The notes below the pieces were generated by a model. That model ran no database searches and was not told the DNA's origin. It saw only the letters and a list, made by a program, of their open reading frames with translations. A stretch of 29,217 nucleotides of DNA from Silene noctiflora (taxonomy: Eukaryota > Streptophyta > Magnoliopsida > Caryophyllales > Caryophyllaceae), in NCBI GenBank assembly GCA_009801015.1, contig VHZZ01000004.1, forward strand, positions 512,681-541,897, written 5' to 3'. Below, piece after piece: positions 1 through 10,074 of the stretch; the first letter of the stretch is position 1; each line of letters starts with the position of its first letter. The position numbers and the translations under genes were made by a program.

Positions 1-1391
1 AAGGAGTTTTAACTTTTAACCCTGGTCATAACTCATAAATACAACATTTCATGATTTTATCAACTAAGCGAGTTGACATTTACAATCGGCGAATATTAAT
101 TAATTCAGCGCGTCTTACTTTAGACGGGCTGTTTCCCGTCTAAAATGACAAAAAGTGACAACTCTAGTTATAACATTTTGTCATTAATGGTTACATTTTA
201 TTAAAAAATGGCACCATTTTATCCGTTTTATTTCAAATGGGAAACAACCCGTCTAAAATAAGAATAAGAATTTGTGTTAATTTTAATGACAAAAGGACTA
301 TTATAATAAATAAATAAAATAATAAAAAAGAAAATGAGTAAATAAAGTAGTAAAGGAAATGTAACAATCAAAGAAGAAGCATGTGGTCTGATTAGCAGTT
401 GTCCTACAAAAACAATGCAAACCCTGCGGACCCAATTCATTGCACAGTAAGACAAAAGCTCTACACACTGACACCCATACATATTCATCCCCACATTGCC
501 CCTTCCATTTCCGATTATTACCGTCTTATAGTATGAAACCGTATTAATACATTCATTACTCATCGTATTATCAAGTTTTACGAATAAAAAAACCGTCTTA
601 CTGATAATGAATGTATCATAATAATGCAGACAGTTTTGAAATCCATCAAGCCGGAATCTCTTCGACACATATGCATCCGGGTAGCCTTGATCTTGATATC
701 TGTTGTCGCGGTCTAATCTCAGGGAAGGGAAGGGAAGGGAAGCAATCGGAGGAATTGTTTAATAACAGAAGATCTTAATCCCACTGAACAGAAGATTTTA
801 GCGGCGGAAAATATAAAAAACAATGTTCAAGTTGATTGTACCTATACTAATAGAAAATTAGCTTTCATCATCAGATCAATTAACAATTCATACCTCAAAC
901 AGATTACGCAACGTAACAATCAGCTAACAACATATGCTGTGCTCCATTAACAGAAACTCAGAAAGGGTCAATTTTCGGACCAAAGTTGTGTTAAACAGAA
1001 ACAGTCTAAGCATCGGACTAAGGCAAATGCAGGAATTCGGAAATAATCAATAAAATGGACAGTTGAACCTGATTAGTTCATTTCTTATCTTCATGTACCA
1101 TAATAACATCAAAGCGGAGATCAGATTCTCCAAACTAAACCAGTAGAATGTTGACAGACATAGAAGGCTAGAAGCAGCTACTAAATTTGCAGTTAAATAT
1201 GTTCTTGTACAGAGCAAAATAATACGTCAAGACCCGAAATGCACTGAAGGATAGGAAGCTTACAAGCAAGGAGACTAAAACAAAGACTTGGGCGGGCGTT
1301 GTCAGCATCAATCATCATAGAAATAGCTCGATATGTGACTGATATGTATAGGCTGAATTACACCTCCTTGCCTGATAAAGTAAGCGACTTC
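1..1391. other. Intergenic region downstream of the GRAS gene
   Basis: No convincing coding sequence is visible. The stretch holds one MITE-like element (about 112-268), a short GGGAA pentanucleotide run at about 721-741, and ordinary AT-rich DNA. The part next to 1391 should contain the 3' UTR of the minus-strand GRAS gene, but I see no clear AATAAA signal on that strand. Confidence 0.6.
112..268. mobile_element. Small MITE with AGACGGG terminal inverted repeats
   Basis: The left end (about 114-136) reads TTTAGACGGGCTGTTTCCC, and the reverse complement of the right end (about 239-262) reads TTTAGACGGGTTGTTTCCC, giving inverted repeats of about 20 bp around a 100-bp AT-rich core with no coding capacity. 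The left end is itself a hairpin (AGACGGG, six bases, CCCGTCT). The superfamily is not clear and no target duplication was identified. The ends resemble the AGACGGATA family found elsewhere in this window. Confidence 0.6.
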
Positions 1392-3506
1392 TCAACACCT
1401 CCATGCTGAAGCTGTAACAAGCTCTCCCCTCTGCCAGCTCAGCACTAGAGACGCTTGTCGCTTCTCTACATGAAATCCCCTTCCCGGACTCCTCTTCACC
1501 ACATAATCCGCTTGGGTTTCAGTGAAATTACTGAACTGCAAAGGAATGAAACCAACTGAAGCAAAGAGGTTCTTCCAATGGGGCATCTTGTCGGGGGCAT
1601 GCAGACGGCCCAAGACCGAGTTTTCAATCCCTGGCTGGACGAAAAACTTCTCTACCTTACTCACAACATCGGAAGCTACATTGAGACCATCAAGAGACTC
1701 TAGTAGATTAATGCAGGATTCTAGCGATTGGATTAGATGTTGCGGGAAAGGAAGGTCACACCGGTCAAACCCTCTATCGAAAGACACCACAATCTTCGGG
1801 GATTGTTGCTTAATGAACCGGAGTATTGATGGGAGTACTGAAGGCCGGGTTGAAGATGCCCAAATGGGGATATTAACAGCAAAACACTCGTTCTCAGAGG
1901 TACTAAAATTGGGAAAGGAGGACAAGGACGGGTCAAACGAGTCCAAATTCACAATTTGAAGCTCGAAAGCAATGCCTGTATCATTGGCGAATTGGACAAG
2001 GTTTTCACGAACAAGGGCAAGTTCAAAAGGGTGAGTTGTTGGAGGAACAACAGTAGTAATACGCAAAGACGGAGCTCCCTTTTTCCTCAAGGGGAGCTCC
2101 TGAATCAACGACGCCCATTGCGCCCCACAACCAATATCGAAATCAACAACATGAATAACATCAACATCATCAAGAGCCTCAAGAATCGCTTGAGTACAAG
2201 TAAAATTCACAAACTGAGTAATAGGAGAAACCTCGGAAAACACCTTATAAGCATTCATCTTATGAACAATATCATAAGGAGTAAGCGTCTTAGGCGGGGG
2301 AACAGTAACTGGGTTGCTCAACTGAAGGAGCATTTGTAAGGCTTCCTTAAGGTACAATGCCGCCCTAATAAGAGGCGGCCTTCCCTGAATCGAAAGCTGT
2401 TGATTGAGCCGCGCCAATATCTCTTGCGCGAGTGAAAAATTCCCAGTTTGGATTAAATCAGCTGCCTTAAACAACTGATCTTTAACACCCTCCTCTTGTC
2501 CCTTAGCCCTCATCATAGGCTTTTGCGCCGCGAATAATTCAGGTGGCAACCCCATTGGTAATTGGGTCAACCCACCCATCTGGCATTGTCCCCGCTGTTC
2601 AAGAAACGGATTTTTTCCACCCTGCATTAGTCCCGGGTCGAGAATAACCCCCGGGTTATGCCTTTTCAACTGAGGTTGAAACTGCTCAAACTGCTGACAG
2701 TAATTATTATTATTATTACTACCCAACATTGATGGTGAAATTAAAAAACTAGGGTTTGAGACGGTCTGAACCTGTTGCTGGTTTAGCAACAATTGGGGAT
2801 TCAATATTACCGGCTTCTCAACCACACCCACATTAAACGGTGTCGTAAATGACACCGGAATCAAACCACCGCCGCCACCACCACCGCCACCACCAACACC
2901 AACACCAACACCAACAGCATTGCCAGAATGTAATTGATTCGGATTCGGATTCGAATTCAACCCATTATTATAACTAACTTGGTCAACAACACCAAGACCA
3001 GCATTGCCTTCCTGCAACAAATGTTTCAAACCCAAACCCGGGTCATCCGGGTCACCCATGATCCAAGGCAATAATGCCCCATCACCATTTGGGAATAAAC
3101 TATCCCATTCCTCTAACCCAATCCCACTCCCTCCTCCTTCTTCTCCTCCTTCGCCGCCTCCAACATTATCAGAACCACCGTTAACGCATACTGGGTCCGC
3201 CACGCCGCCGCCGCCGCCGCCGCCTGTGAATGAGGAAGAGAGGGTGGAGGCCGACGTTGGCGGACTTGGACTCCGACCTCTTATAGTATCCAGAGCAGAT
3301 GTTGGTTCACTCTCCACACAACTTGTTGTTCTTGAACAACTATTGTTGTTCTTGTTGCTATTATTCGAATAAACTTGCAATTGTTGCGATTGTTGTTGGG
3401 GTGATTGTTGTTGAAGAGGAAATTTGTTTAAAGAATTCCACTTGGGAGGAATTTGAGTAACCTCTAACACACCCTTTTGTTGAAATTTGTAGGGCATAGT
3501 TTGCAT
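1392..3506 (-). CDS. SCL6: GRAS transcription factor, HAM / SCL6-like (miR171 target)
   Basis: A 704-aa nuclear transcriptional regulator of the HAIRY MERISTEM branch of the GRAS family, which in other plants maintains shoot meristems and limits differentiation. The N-terminus is low complexity: Gln/Asn/Ser-rich, with Gly runs near residues 94-102 and 198-213. The conserved half starts near residue 340 with the first leucine-rich region (KDQLFKAADLIQTGNF). It continues with the VHIID-type motif VIHVVDFDIGCGAQW near residue 450, a PFYRE-like stretch, and a SAW end with FHVEKRQASLVLSW and a terminal SAWRC. Residues 362-369 (EILARLNQ) are encoded by a perfect miR171 site, the hallmark of the SCL6/22/27 members. 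A second Met (residue 4, MPYKF) matches the usual start in relatives; ATG 3504-3506 lies directly after a splice acceptor. The family assignment is firm, but which paralogue it is remains uncertain. Confidence 0.95.
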   Translation of the reverse strand: MQTMPYKFQQKGVLEVTQIPPKWNSLNKFPLQQQSPQQQSQQLQVYSNNSNKNNNSCSRTTSCVESEPTSALDTIRGRSPSPPTSASTLSSSFTGGGGGGGVADPVCVNGGSDNVGGGEGGEEGGGSGIGLEEWDSLFPNGDGALLPWIMGDPDDPGLGLKHLLQEGNAGLGVVDQVSYNNGLNSNPNPNQLHSGNAVGVGVGVGGGGGGGGGGLIPVSFTTPFNVGVVEKPVILNPQLLLNQQQVQTVSNPSFLISPSMLGSNNNNNYCQQFEQFQPQLKRHNPGVILDPGLMQGGKNPFLEQRGQCQMGGLTQLPMGLPPELFAAQKPMMRAKGQEEGVKDQLFKAADLIQTGNFSLAQEILARLNQQLSIQGRPPLIRAALYLKEALQMLLQLSNPVTVPPPKTLTPYDIVHKMNAYKVFSEVSPITQFVNFTCTQAILEALDDVDVIHVVDFDIGCGAQWASLIQELPLRKKGAPSLRITTVVPPTTHPFELALVRENLVQFANDTGIAFELQIVNLDSFDPSLSSFPNFSTSENECFAVNIPIWASSTRPSVLPSILRFIKQQSPKIVVSFDRGFDRCDLPFPQHLIQSLESCINLLESLDGLNVASDVVSKVEKFFVQPGIENSVLGRLHAPDKMPHWKNLFASVGFIPLQFSNFTETQADYVVKRSPGRGFHVEKRQASLVLSWQRGELVTASAWRC
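2401..2421 (-). promoter_or_regulatory. miR171 cleavage site in the GRAS coding sequence
   Basis: The plus strand here is identical over 21 nt to canonical mature miR171 (starting TGATTGAGCC, ending GCCAATATC). The minus-strand mRNA is therefore perfectly complementary. The site encodes the ILARLNQ segment, exactly where miR171 targets HAM/SCL6 transcripts in other plants. Slicing is expected between the bases pairing with miRNA positions 10 and 11. Confidence 0.95.
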
Positions 3507-3640
3507 CTACAAAATTAAATTCAACCACATAAACAAACAATATTAATTAGTATAATTACCATAATTAAAAAATAAATAAATAAATAAATAAATAAAACTA
3601 TTAGATTTGGAAATTTGGAAATAAAAGTTGAGAGATTTAC
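3507..3640 (-). other. Predicted 5' intron of the GRAS gene
   Basis: On the minus strand the donor reads ATG|GTAAATC (3643-3634) and the acceptor reads TTTTGTAG|ATGCAA, directly abutting the first ATG of the long frame. The 134-bp interval is AT-rich and carries an (AAAT)n microsatellite at about 3568-3597. Splicing would place an exon-1 ATG (3643-3641) in frame with ATGCAAACTATG, adding one Met. The splice sites are read by eye, without transcript support. Confidence 0.65.
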
Positions 3641-3960
3641 CATAATTTTTCTTGATCTAAACACCCATTTCACAAAAGAGTGTGAAATTAGGAAAGAAAA
3701 AAATTAAGCAAATTTATTTCTTCAACATTACCAAAAAAAATTAAATTTTTTTAGGGTTTTTTTTTTTTCTTGTATTTAAATTTAAATTGGGAAAAATGGT
3801 TTTTGTTGTAGTAGCAAATTGTATCATGTATATTTACACTAGAAAATTTGGATGAAAGAAGTAGTTGTATGAAGGCTTGTTTGTTTTGCAATGGATGCGT
3901 GCATTGTAAAAAAGTAAAATAAAGTTGCCTTCTTCTCCTCTCTCTCTCTTGTATTTATGT
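3641..3960 (-). promoter_or_regulatory. Candidate core promoter and 5' leader of the GRAS gene
   Basis: On the minus strand a TATA-like CATAAATACA lies at 3959-3950. It is followed by a GA-rich tract (complement of the CT run at about 3935-3950), common in plant leaders. Transcription would start near 3915-3925, giving an exon 1 of roughly 280 nt that ends at 3641. This is an inference from motif spacing. Confidence 0.35.
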
Positions 3961-3968
3961 TTTCGCAC

Positions 3969-4096
3969 ACTATCCGTCTAAAGCTGAAGACGGATAATGT
4001 CTCTCTCACAAAATGTAATTGGATACGGCAAGTGGATAGAAAATGGATACCCCACTTGCCCTCCCACTTATCCGTCTCCAGCTTTAGACGGATAGT
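3969..4096. mobile_element. Hairpin-ended MITE, copy 1
   Basis: The two ends match over about 28 bp with one mismatch: ACTATCCGTCTAAAGCTG at the left, and the same sequence on the reverse strand at the right (about 4069-4096). Each end also folds on itself (TATCCGTCT ... AGACGGATA). The core has the GCAAGTGG / CCACTTGCC words shared with the copies at about 5927 and 19661. It lies about 10 bp upstream of the GRAS TATA-like box. Superfamily unassigned. Confidence 0.75.
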
Positions 4097-5926
4097 AGTG
4101 GTCTGAGACGGACTCTTATGTTTTTGTGTTTTGCCTTTAATTTATATAATTATAATGTTAATATCTCTAGTTTATCTAGAGTATAGGTTATTGTGATTTT
4201 TTAATTTTTTAATTTTGTGTTTTACAAGTTGAAATAGTTGTTTTATCCTTCAACTTTTTGGTGCAAGCTAGAGGTGGACAAAGAGCGGGCTGGCGTTGCT
4301 CGACCCGGTTTAGCCTGCACCTAGGGCTGATTTTTGGTCAGCCCTCGAGCTTGGTCCTTAACCTAGCATGACTTGTCGGTTGTCTCACAACTAGTGTTGG
4401 GCTGGAGCTTCAATTATGAAGGTTTGGTTTGGTTAACCTGTGAAGAAAAAGAAAAAAAAATAATCCAGCCCGCTCTGTCATGAGCCAGCCCTAGACTCCT
4501 AGGCCAACATGAGGAAGCCTGACCCCGCCCCCTTCCCTTATGTGGGCCGGTCCCAGGCTACGGATGACTAGGCCTGGTCAGCCCCGCTCTCTAGTTCTAA
4601 TCCAAACTATGGGGTAGCCGAATTGATTTGATCACGATCTAGAGTTAGAAACGGGGTTTGCTCAAAGCTTACAAAATTGACATTTTTGTTGCTCGAAAAT
4701 GATCGAGCTAATCTTGAACTTAAAACACATTTTGCTTGTATATTTTTTTTTCAATTTTCACTGTATACAAGATTACTAAAATAAATATTTCTAAGAAATA
4801 ATATAAATGTACTACTAAGTATAATTTAAAATACAAAATTACATAAAAGTTTTAAATTATTAAAAAAAAAAATACCTCAATCCTCTCTTGCTAAGGTTCA
4901 CTCTTCTCATTTCAAATAAATGAAGGACTACAAAAATGTTTGGAGGAAAATGAAAACTGAAAATAATGCGGTGTTATAATTTGTGTTGACCGCAAAAAAT
5001 CAGACAAAAAAAAGCATAAAAGCGATTTGCCTAGATTTTGTCAAGCTCAATGCTAACCTAAAACAATTTAACTAAACTTAAAACGAGTATTCACCAAACC
5101 AATTACCAGTATTCATCCAACTAGCTCAGCTTATTTAGATACCTAATCAACAAATATATTATTTTTCACCATTATTTATTCAATAAATTACATTTGACTT
5201 TATATTTTTCCATCAAAAAGTAATACATACATTGTATAATACGGTCGTGAATTATGACTTGTGAGAATTGAGAGAACGATAGATTCATAGCGACTTCTAT
5301 TTACTAGTGCATTTCACATTAATAATACGAAATATGAAAATTTATTCATTAAAAAAAACATAAAAATTTCCATAAATTAGACCAACTAATATAGAATTGT
5401 TCTAACTTAATCAAAGTCTCGATTTTGAACCCTGAGATATGAGAATACAACAATGTTGACCTTCGTAAAGCAAGACTCCGGATTATTTCACTCTTGTGGT
5501 CTTAACCAACTAATAACTCTTATATTTTTTTTTTTTCTAAAACGAGTAATCTTATAATTTTCTCTTGCATTCTCTATCTAATAATTCTCTCACAAACTAA
5601 TAAATCAATACTCGTATATATTTAGTTTAGTTTGATATTATCGATTAAAAAGACAAAGTAAAATAATATATTATATTTTATAGTCCTTAAGGTTGATGAA
5701 AAGGTAGTACTGTGAAGACAAGAAATAGACCAATAAACATCACTGTTTTATTAAATTAAAACTGAAATTATTAATTAGTTTATTTGTTTAATAATTTTGC
5801 AAAACTTTGTCAAATTGTTGGGCGAAAACTGGAGAAGTACTCAGCTTCCGCACCTTCCGTGTTCCGTCTTTACTTACTATCTAAAGGTCTTTGTACATAG
5901 GATCCACAATACACAAATAACACGGG
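4097..5926. other. Intergenic, AT-rich, with one hAT-like remnant
   Basis: No gene is visible. Apart from a hAT-like element at 4269-4593, the stretch is AT-rich with many poly-A/T runs and no long open frame on either strand. Confidence 0.6.
4269..4593. mobile_element. Candidate non-autonomous hAT element
   Basis: The left end reads TAGAGGTGGACAAAGAGCGG and the reverse complement of the right end reads TAGAGAGCGGGGCTGACC; both have the TAG start and GGGC-rich subterminal sequence of plant hAT MITEs. The interior is unusually GC-rich (CAGCCC and GGGCTGG words) for the neighbourhood. The flanking 8-mers (GTGCAAGC and GTTCTAAT) match poorly, so the boundaries are uncertain or the copy is old. 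Confidence 0.45.
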
Positions 5927-6493
5927 CATTATCCGTCATAAGTTAAAGACGGATAGTGCCTCTCTCGCAATATGCAAGTGACGCTATTCATGAGGTGCTC
6001 CATTTTTCCCCCACTTGCCTTACTGTGGGAGGGCACTATCCGTCTTCGGCTTGTGACTAGAACTGTTAAACGGTGCGGGCCAGCCCGACCCAGCCCGGTT
6101 CCACAAGCCCAAAAAAATGCAGCCCAATCGGTTCCAGCCCAGCCCAGCCCGATCTTTATCAGTGTCAGGTCCCGGCCCAATTTTTCCAGCCCAGCCCGTT
6201 TTCCAGTCGGATTCATTTTAGTGTCGTGCTCAGCCCGACCCAACTAAAGTAGCCGTTATTTTCTTCTTTTTTCTCTCTTTATTCATTATTTTCTTTATTT
6301 TAATATATATATATATATATATATTCCAGCCCGGCCCAACCCGCCCTCCATTTAGTGCTGGGCCCGGGTTAGACAAACCAAGCACAGACACAGCCCGCCC
6401 TCAATTTAGTGTCGGGCCTGGGCTGCACCACCACAACCCGGCCTGACCCATCCCAACGCATAACCCTACTTGTGACGAACACTATCCGTCACA
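5927..6493. mobile_element. Hairpin-ended MITE, copy 2, split by a hAT insertion
   Basis: The left part (5927-6057) starts CATTATCCGTC, and its core GCAAGTGACGCTATTCATG aligns with the reverse complement of the copy at 19661. The right end resumes after 6476 with GAACACTATCCGTCAC, forming TTGTGACG / CGTCACAA hairpin arms (6470-6493). Without the 411-bp insertion and its duplicated 8-mer the element would be about 150 bp. Confidence 0.7.
6058..6468. mobile_element. Non-autonomous hAT element with 8-bp target duplication
   Basis: The 411-bp insert is flanked by perfect 8-bp direct repeats CTTGTGAC (6050-6057 and 6469-6476). It begins TAGAACTGTTAAACGG and ends (reverse complement) TAGGGTTATGCGTTGGG: TAG starts, 8-bp duplication and GGGC/CAGCCC-rich subterminal blocks are typical of plant hAT MITEs. 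The centre has an (AT)n run at about 6303-6325. Two opposite-strand frames of about 100 codons in it are by-products of the repetitive CAGCCC sequence. Confidence 0.8.
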
Positions 6494-6849
6494 AACAAGA
6501 CGCTTAGTCCACAGTAAGAGTTCTATAAAAATTTTGTACATTCAATTAATTTAACAAAAGATAAATAAAAAATCTAAGAGAAAAGTCTTAATGTTAAATT
6601 GTTAATAGTATCGACTATCGAGTACCCCTTAAAATCGTTCTTCCATAGACAATAAAATATAAGATTGAGATCGCCTTTCTTCTACGGAGTAATTATTTTT
6701 TTCTTGACAATAAAATATAATAAAATAATGGCTTTTCAAATAATATGTGCCCTAAGGTGTTGGGACTTGATTAGAATTTGGAAAGTAATTAGAAATATTT
6801 TTTAAGAATATAACATCGGAAATTAATGTACAAACTAGTGTTTATCATA
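6494..6849. other. Intergenic, no gene
   Basis: AT-rich sequence without a usable frame. The words GTGCCCTAAGG and GAAAGTAATTAGAAATA (about 6748-6799) recur around 7420-7532, suggesting an older duplicated flank around the Helitron copy. Confidence 0.5.
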
Positions 6850-7380
6850 ATAGTATAGATCCCGCGTAATGCGCGGTATATATAGAGTATTTATTTTTTA
6901 ATGCGTTATTTATAATGAAAAACTAGAGGTTTTTTTTTTTTTTTTTATTTTTTTTTTTTTTTTGGTAAATATAATGGAAAATGAAAGTTATGAGAGGTGT
7001 ATTTTTATGAAATCTATATTTTTTTTAATCGTAAAATTGAAGATTTCATTTTATAAATTTTCTCCAATTATTTTAATGATTTTTGTTTTCACAAAGTTAA
7101 TGGTAAGTATATGTCAAGTTATTATCTAAAGTTATTGCATTTAATAAAAAAAAATTACCAACTTATAGTTTATAATTTAACATCAATTTTTATTTTATTT
7201 TGATGAAAAAATCATAATTTTTAATTTAATTATAAGGTTAAAGTTAAAATATAAGATTATATTTTAATGAAAAGATAATAGTTTAATCAAAGAAAGAAAA
7301 TCTTACTTGTTTCTTTATTTAGATAGGCGCATTTAAAGGGAAAATTAAGATAATTTTTATTCTTTTAGTAGTAAGGGGGA
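6850..7380 (-). mobile_element. Non-autonomous Helitron, copy A
   Basis: Read on the minus strand, it starts after a flanking A with TCCCCCTTACTACTAAAAG (7380 downward). It ends with a CCGCGC-ATTA-CGCGG hairpin, GATCTATA and CTAT before a flanking T (6849). The TC start, a GC hairpin about 10 nt from the 3' end, CTRR-like terminus and A/T insertion site are Helitron features; here the last base is T where CTAG is expected. It is homologous along its length to 8059-8558. No Rep/helicase is present, so it would depend on another element. Confidence 0.65.
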
Positions 7381-7555
7381 TTAATAAAATATTTGCACCA
7401 GAAAAAAAAAAAAGATTTATCATAATATTTGCACTTGATAAGAAAGTAATTAGAAATAATTTGCACAAAAAAAAAATAATGAAATAATTTTGTAATATTT
7501 CTTTATTTAGTTTTCTATTGTGTGCTCTAAGGATACACATAGAAAAACAGATTTA

Positions 7556-7721
7556 TGCCCTATTCTTTTGGACTTAATTTCAACTTATTTCAGCCAAGTT
7601 CAGCTCTCTTCAGTCAGTTCAGCTTCATTAAGTTCAGTTCAGTTCAGTTCAACTCTTCTTTTCACAAATTAACTCTTACTTCAGTTCAGTTCAGACAGTT
7701 TCATTCCAAAAAACCGAGGCC
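7556..7721. mobile_element. Tourist-like (PIF/Harbinger) MITE, TTA target duplication
   Basis: TTA repeats flank the element (7553-7555 and 7722-7724). Its ends read TGCCCTATTCTTTTGGACTT and, on the other strand, GGCCTCGGTTTTTTGGAATG. The interior is a CAGTTCAGTTCAG-rich stretch. A second member of the family lies at 18061-18269. A 61-codon frame across it is an artefact of the repeat. Confidence 0.7.
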
Positions 7722-7954
7722 TTATCCATTATTACCTTAACACATACACTCTTGTTAGTTGTTATACACAAGTTAAAGAAGAAAGTAAAGTTGCAATAAT
7801 GAATGGTAAAGGAAGATCGCATGCATGACATGCAAACAAAGAATATGTGAACATGACAACTTGTTTGCTTCTTCTTATTTATCAACCAACGTTTTCCTCC
7901 ATACATTCTAGATGTATTACTATATCCTCATCAATTGTATCCACAAATTCGTAT

Positions 7955-8058
7955 TTAAGACGATACTATGTAGTCGTCTCGGTAACAACAAACAATGTGT
8001 TTCACAAGTGGTAATAGTCAAATCGGTTTTACACTTAAAATAGATAGTGCTGTCTTAA
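7955..8058. mobile_element. Possible short MITE ending at the second Helitron
   Basis: The left end TTAAGACGATACTATGTAG and the reverse complement of the right end TTAAGACAGCACTATCTA are inverted repeats of about 16 bp with a few mismatches. The left end contains the hairpin AGACGA ... TCGTCT. The right end stops exactly where the Helitron at 8059 begins. Confidence 0.35.
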
Positions 8059-8558
8059 TCCCCCTTACTGCTAAGAGAATAAAAATTCTCTTAGTTTTCT
8101 CTCAAAAAAACATTTAGCTAAATAAGGAAATAACGAAAACTTTTTTTCATTACATTATTATCTATTCAATAAATATATTTCTATAATTAAACTATAATCT
8201 TTTAATTCAATCTATAATTATGATTTTTTCTTTAAAATAATTAAAATTGGTAATAAACTATAAATTATAAGTTGCTAAATTTTTCATTAATGCGATAATT
8301 AATACTATAAAGAATAAGTTGAGCCATATTTACTATTAGTTTCGCGAGAAAAAACAAATTCATTAAAAAAAATCACAACTTAACTTAATTACTTCTCTTT
8401 GATTAGTTTCCCGTTTCATTTTTTTTGTTTTGTATAAAAATACAATGAAGTGAAATATTAAATATTAATTAAGTACAAATTTAAAAACTATAAATAAAAC
8501 ACTAAAAAGATAAAAACTTTATATATACCGCGCATGCATTGCGCGGGATCTATACTAG
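8059..8558 (+). mobile_element. Non-autonomous Helitron, copy B
   Basis: It starts TCCCCCTTACTGCTAAGAG after a flanking A (8058). It ends with CCGCGC-ATGCATT-GCGCGG, then GATCTATA and CTAG, before a flanking T (8559). This matches the Helitron rule: TC at the 5' end, hairpin plus CTAG at the 3' end, insertion between A and T, no target duplication. It is homologous to copy A in opposite orientation. It is about 500 bp, with no coding capacity. Confidence 0.75.
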
Positions 8559-10008
8559 TTAAAAGTAGTTAAATAAGCTGATATATATTACTCAATGCTT
8601 GTTACTCGATCGATATGATAATTATATGGGTGTTATCCTATTTAATAAAACAATTCCAAAAGTTAAATAACTTATGGATGTAATGTGAAACTGGGTAAAA
8701 CTAGTTAAATACAAAATGTCTTTGTGAATATACACTTTCGAATATCATGTGTTCTTCCAATATTACGCGATTATAATAACTAATTTTGAAATTTGAAGTG
8801 ACTCGATAATATCATACTGAAGTTATTGTTAATATGTAAACCAAACATAATCTTTTAATTATCAACGGAAATACAAAATATATCTGTTAAAAGTCATACT
8901 TAATTCAATAATAATCAATTTAATTTGTAAATACGATATATTAAAATATGTCATGAGCTAGTTGTTGTTCGGTTTATCTTACACATAAAACAAAATTTCA
9001 CAATTTCTTGCTTTAAACTGTCTTAAGTTAAGACGATAATCACAATAGATTTAATTATTATTTAAATAAAAATGGGCTTGTAAAAGGTCTTAATTTAAAA
9101 CTGCCTTAATCGAGATCTATTGGAATATTTAATAGCATTGTCTCTGTACTTCTTGATAGACCTGACAAAACTGACTCGACTTGAATAACCCTATCCACTT
9201 TAACCCGACGTGCAACTGATTATTATCCATGAATAAGTCAATAATATCTTGAATGACCATATCCACTTTAACCCGACTCGAAGTCAACAAATCCAAAATT
9301 GATCCGACAAGAACCAGAACCCGAACCCGATTGATCCGTTTACTGACCAGTTATTGATAAGTTTGGAGTACAAATGAAGGACCTGGGACCCAGCAACAAG
9401 AATTGTGGTGAGGGTTAATTGGGCTTAGGCCCATCAAATCTTTTTTTACTGTCTTCTTTTTAACCCTTTGTCTGCCGGCCGTTAATATCTCCTTACTATT
9501 AAATCTAAGTCATTTAAAAGTTTCTGATTCATTCTTTGATTTAAGAGATTTTTTTTTTTTTTCTAAAGTTGGCCCTACCGGAAATTTGACATGAATTATT
9601 TAACATCATTTCATTCAATTATATTTCCGAATATGACGTCTAATTATCGTACTAAATAATATATTTCATATGTTATTTAAAAAAAAAACGTACATTATTT
9701 TGCACGAGATTAAAACTATTTGTTACTATTATTATTGAGTTAGTAGTTGTTGCTTCACTCACAAAACGACGAGTTTAATTAAAACCAAAAGCAAAAGCTG
9801 TCAACTACTTACACCTTTAGATGATTCAGTGACTTTGTGGGTCCTACTTGTCATTTCTTGTCGATTAAATTACTCGAGGTACTACTGTGCACGTGATGGG
9901 TAAGAGTTAATCCTTCAACTCACGTGTCTTCCCAATTCTAGCGGTTTATGACGGATATACCCATCTTAGATTTAACACGAGTAGATAAAGACAGAATTTA
10001 TAAAGATG
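8559..10008. other. Intergenic region without a recognisable gene
   Basis: AT-rich. A possible small element with GTCTTAAGTTAAGAC at its left end lies at about 9018-9110. A diverged direct repeat of the phrase CTATCCACTTTAACCCGAC occurs at about 9191 and 9259, a spacing of roughly 70 bp. No long frame and no RNA gene were recognised. Confidence 0.5.
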
Positions 10009-10074
10009 AGTTTTTTTTTGTTTAAAAACTAGCTGATATTTACCTCATTTTCATAAATATACCTAAACCTTTTT

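Noticed and set aside
228-668. 146-codon minus-strand frame
   Set aside because: It overlaps the MITE end, shows no domain, and has a composition typical of AT-rich non-coding DNA (Phe/Ile/Leu/Tyr runs). No promoter or splice context supports it.
1522-3372. Plus-strand frames of 122-145 codons across the GRAS gene
   Set aside because: They are antisense to a strongly conserved coding sequence and have no family features; they are shadows of it.
5929-6247. Opposite-strand frames of 91 and 104 codons
   Set aside because: They run from the MITE into the CAGCCC-rich end of the hAT element; repeat composition suppresses stops. Not genes.
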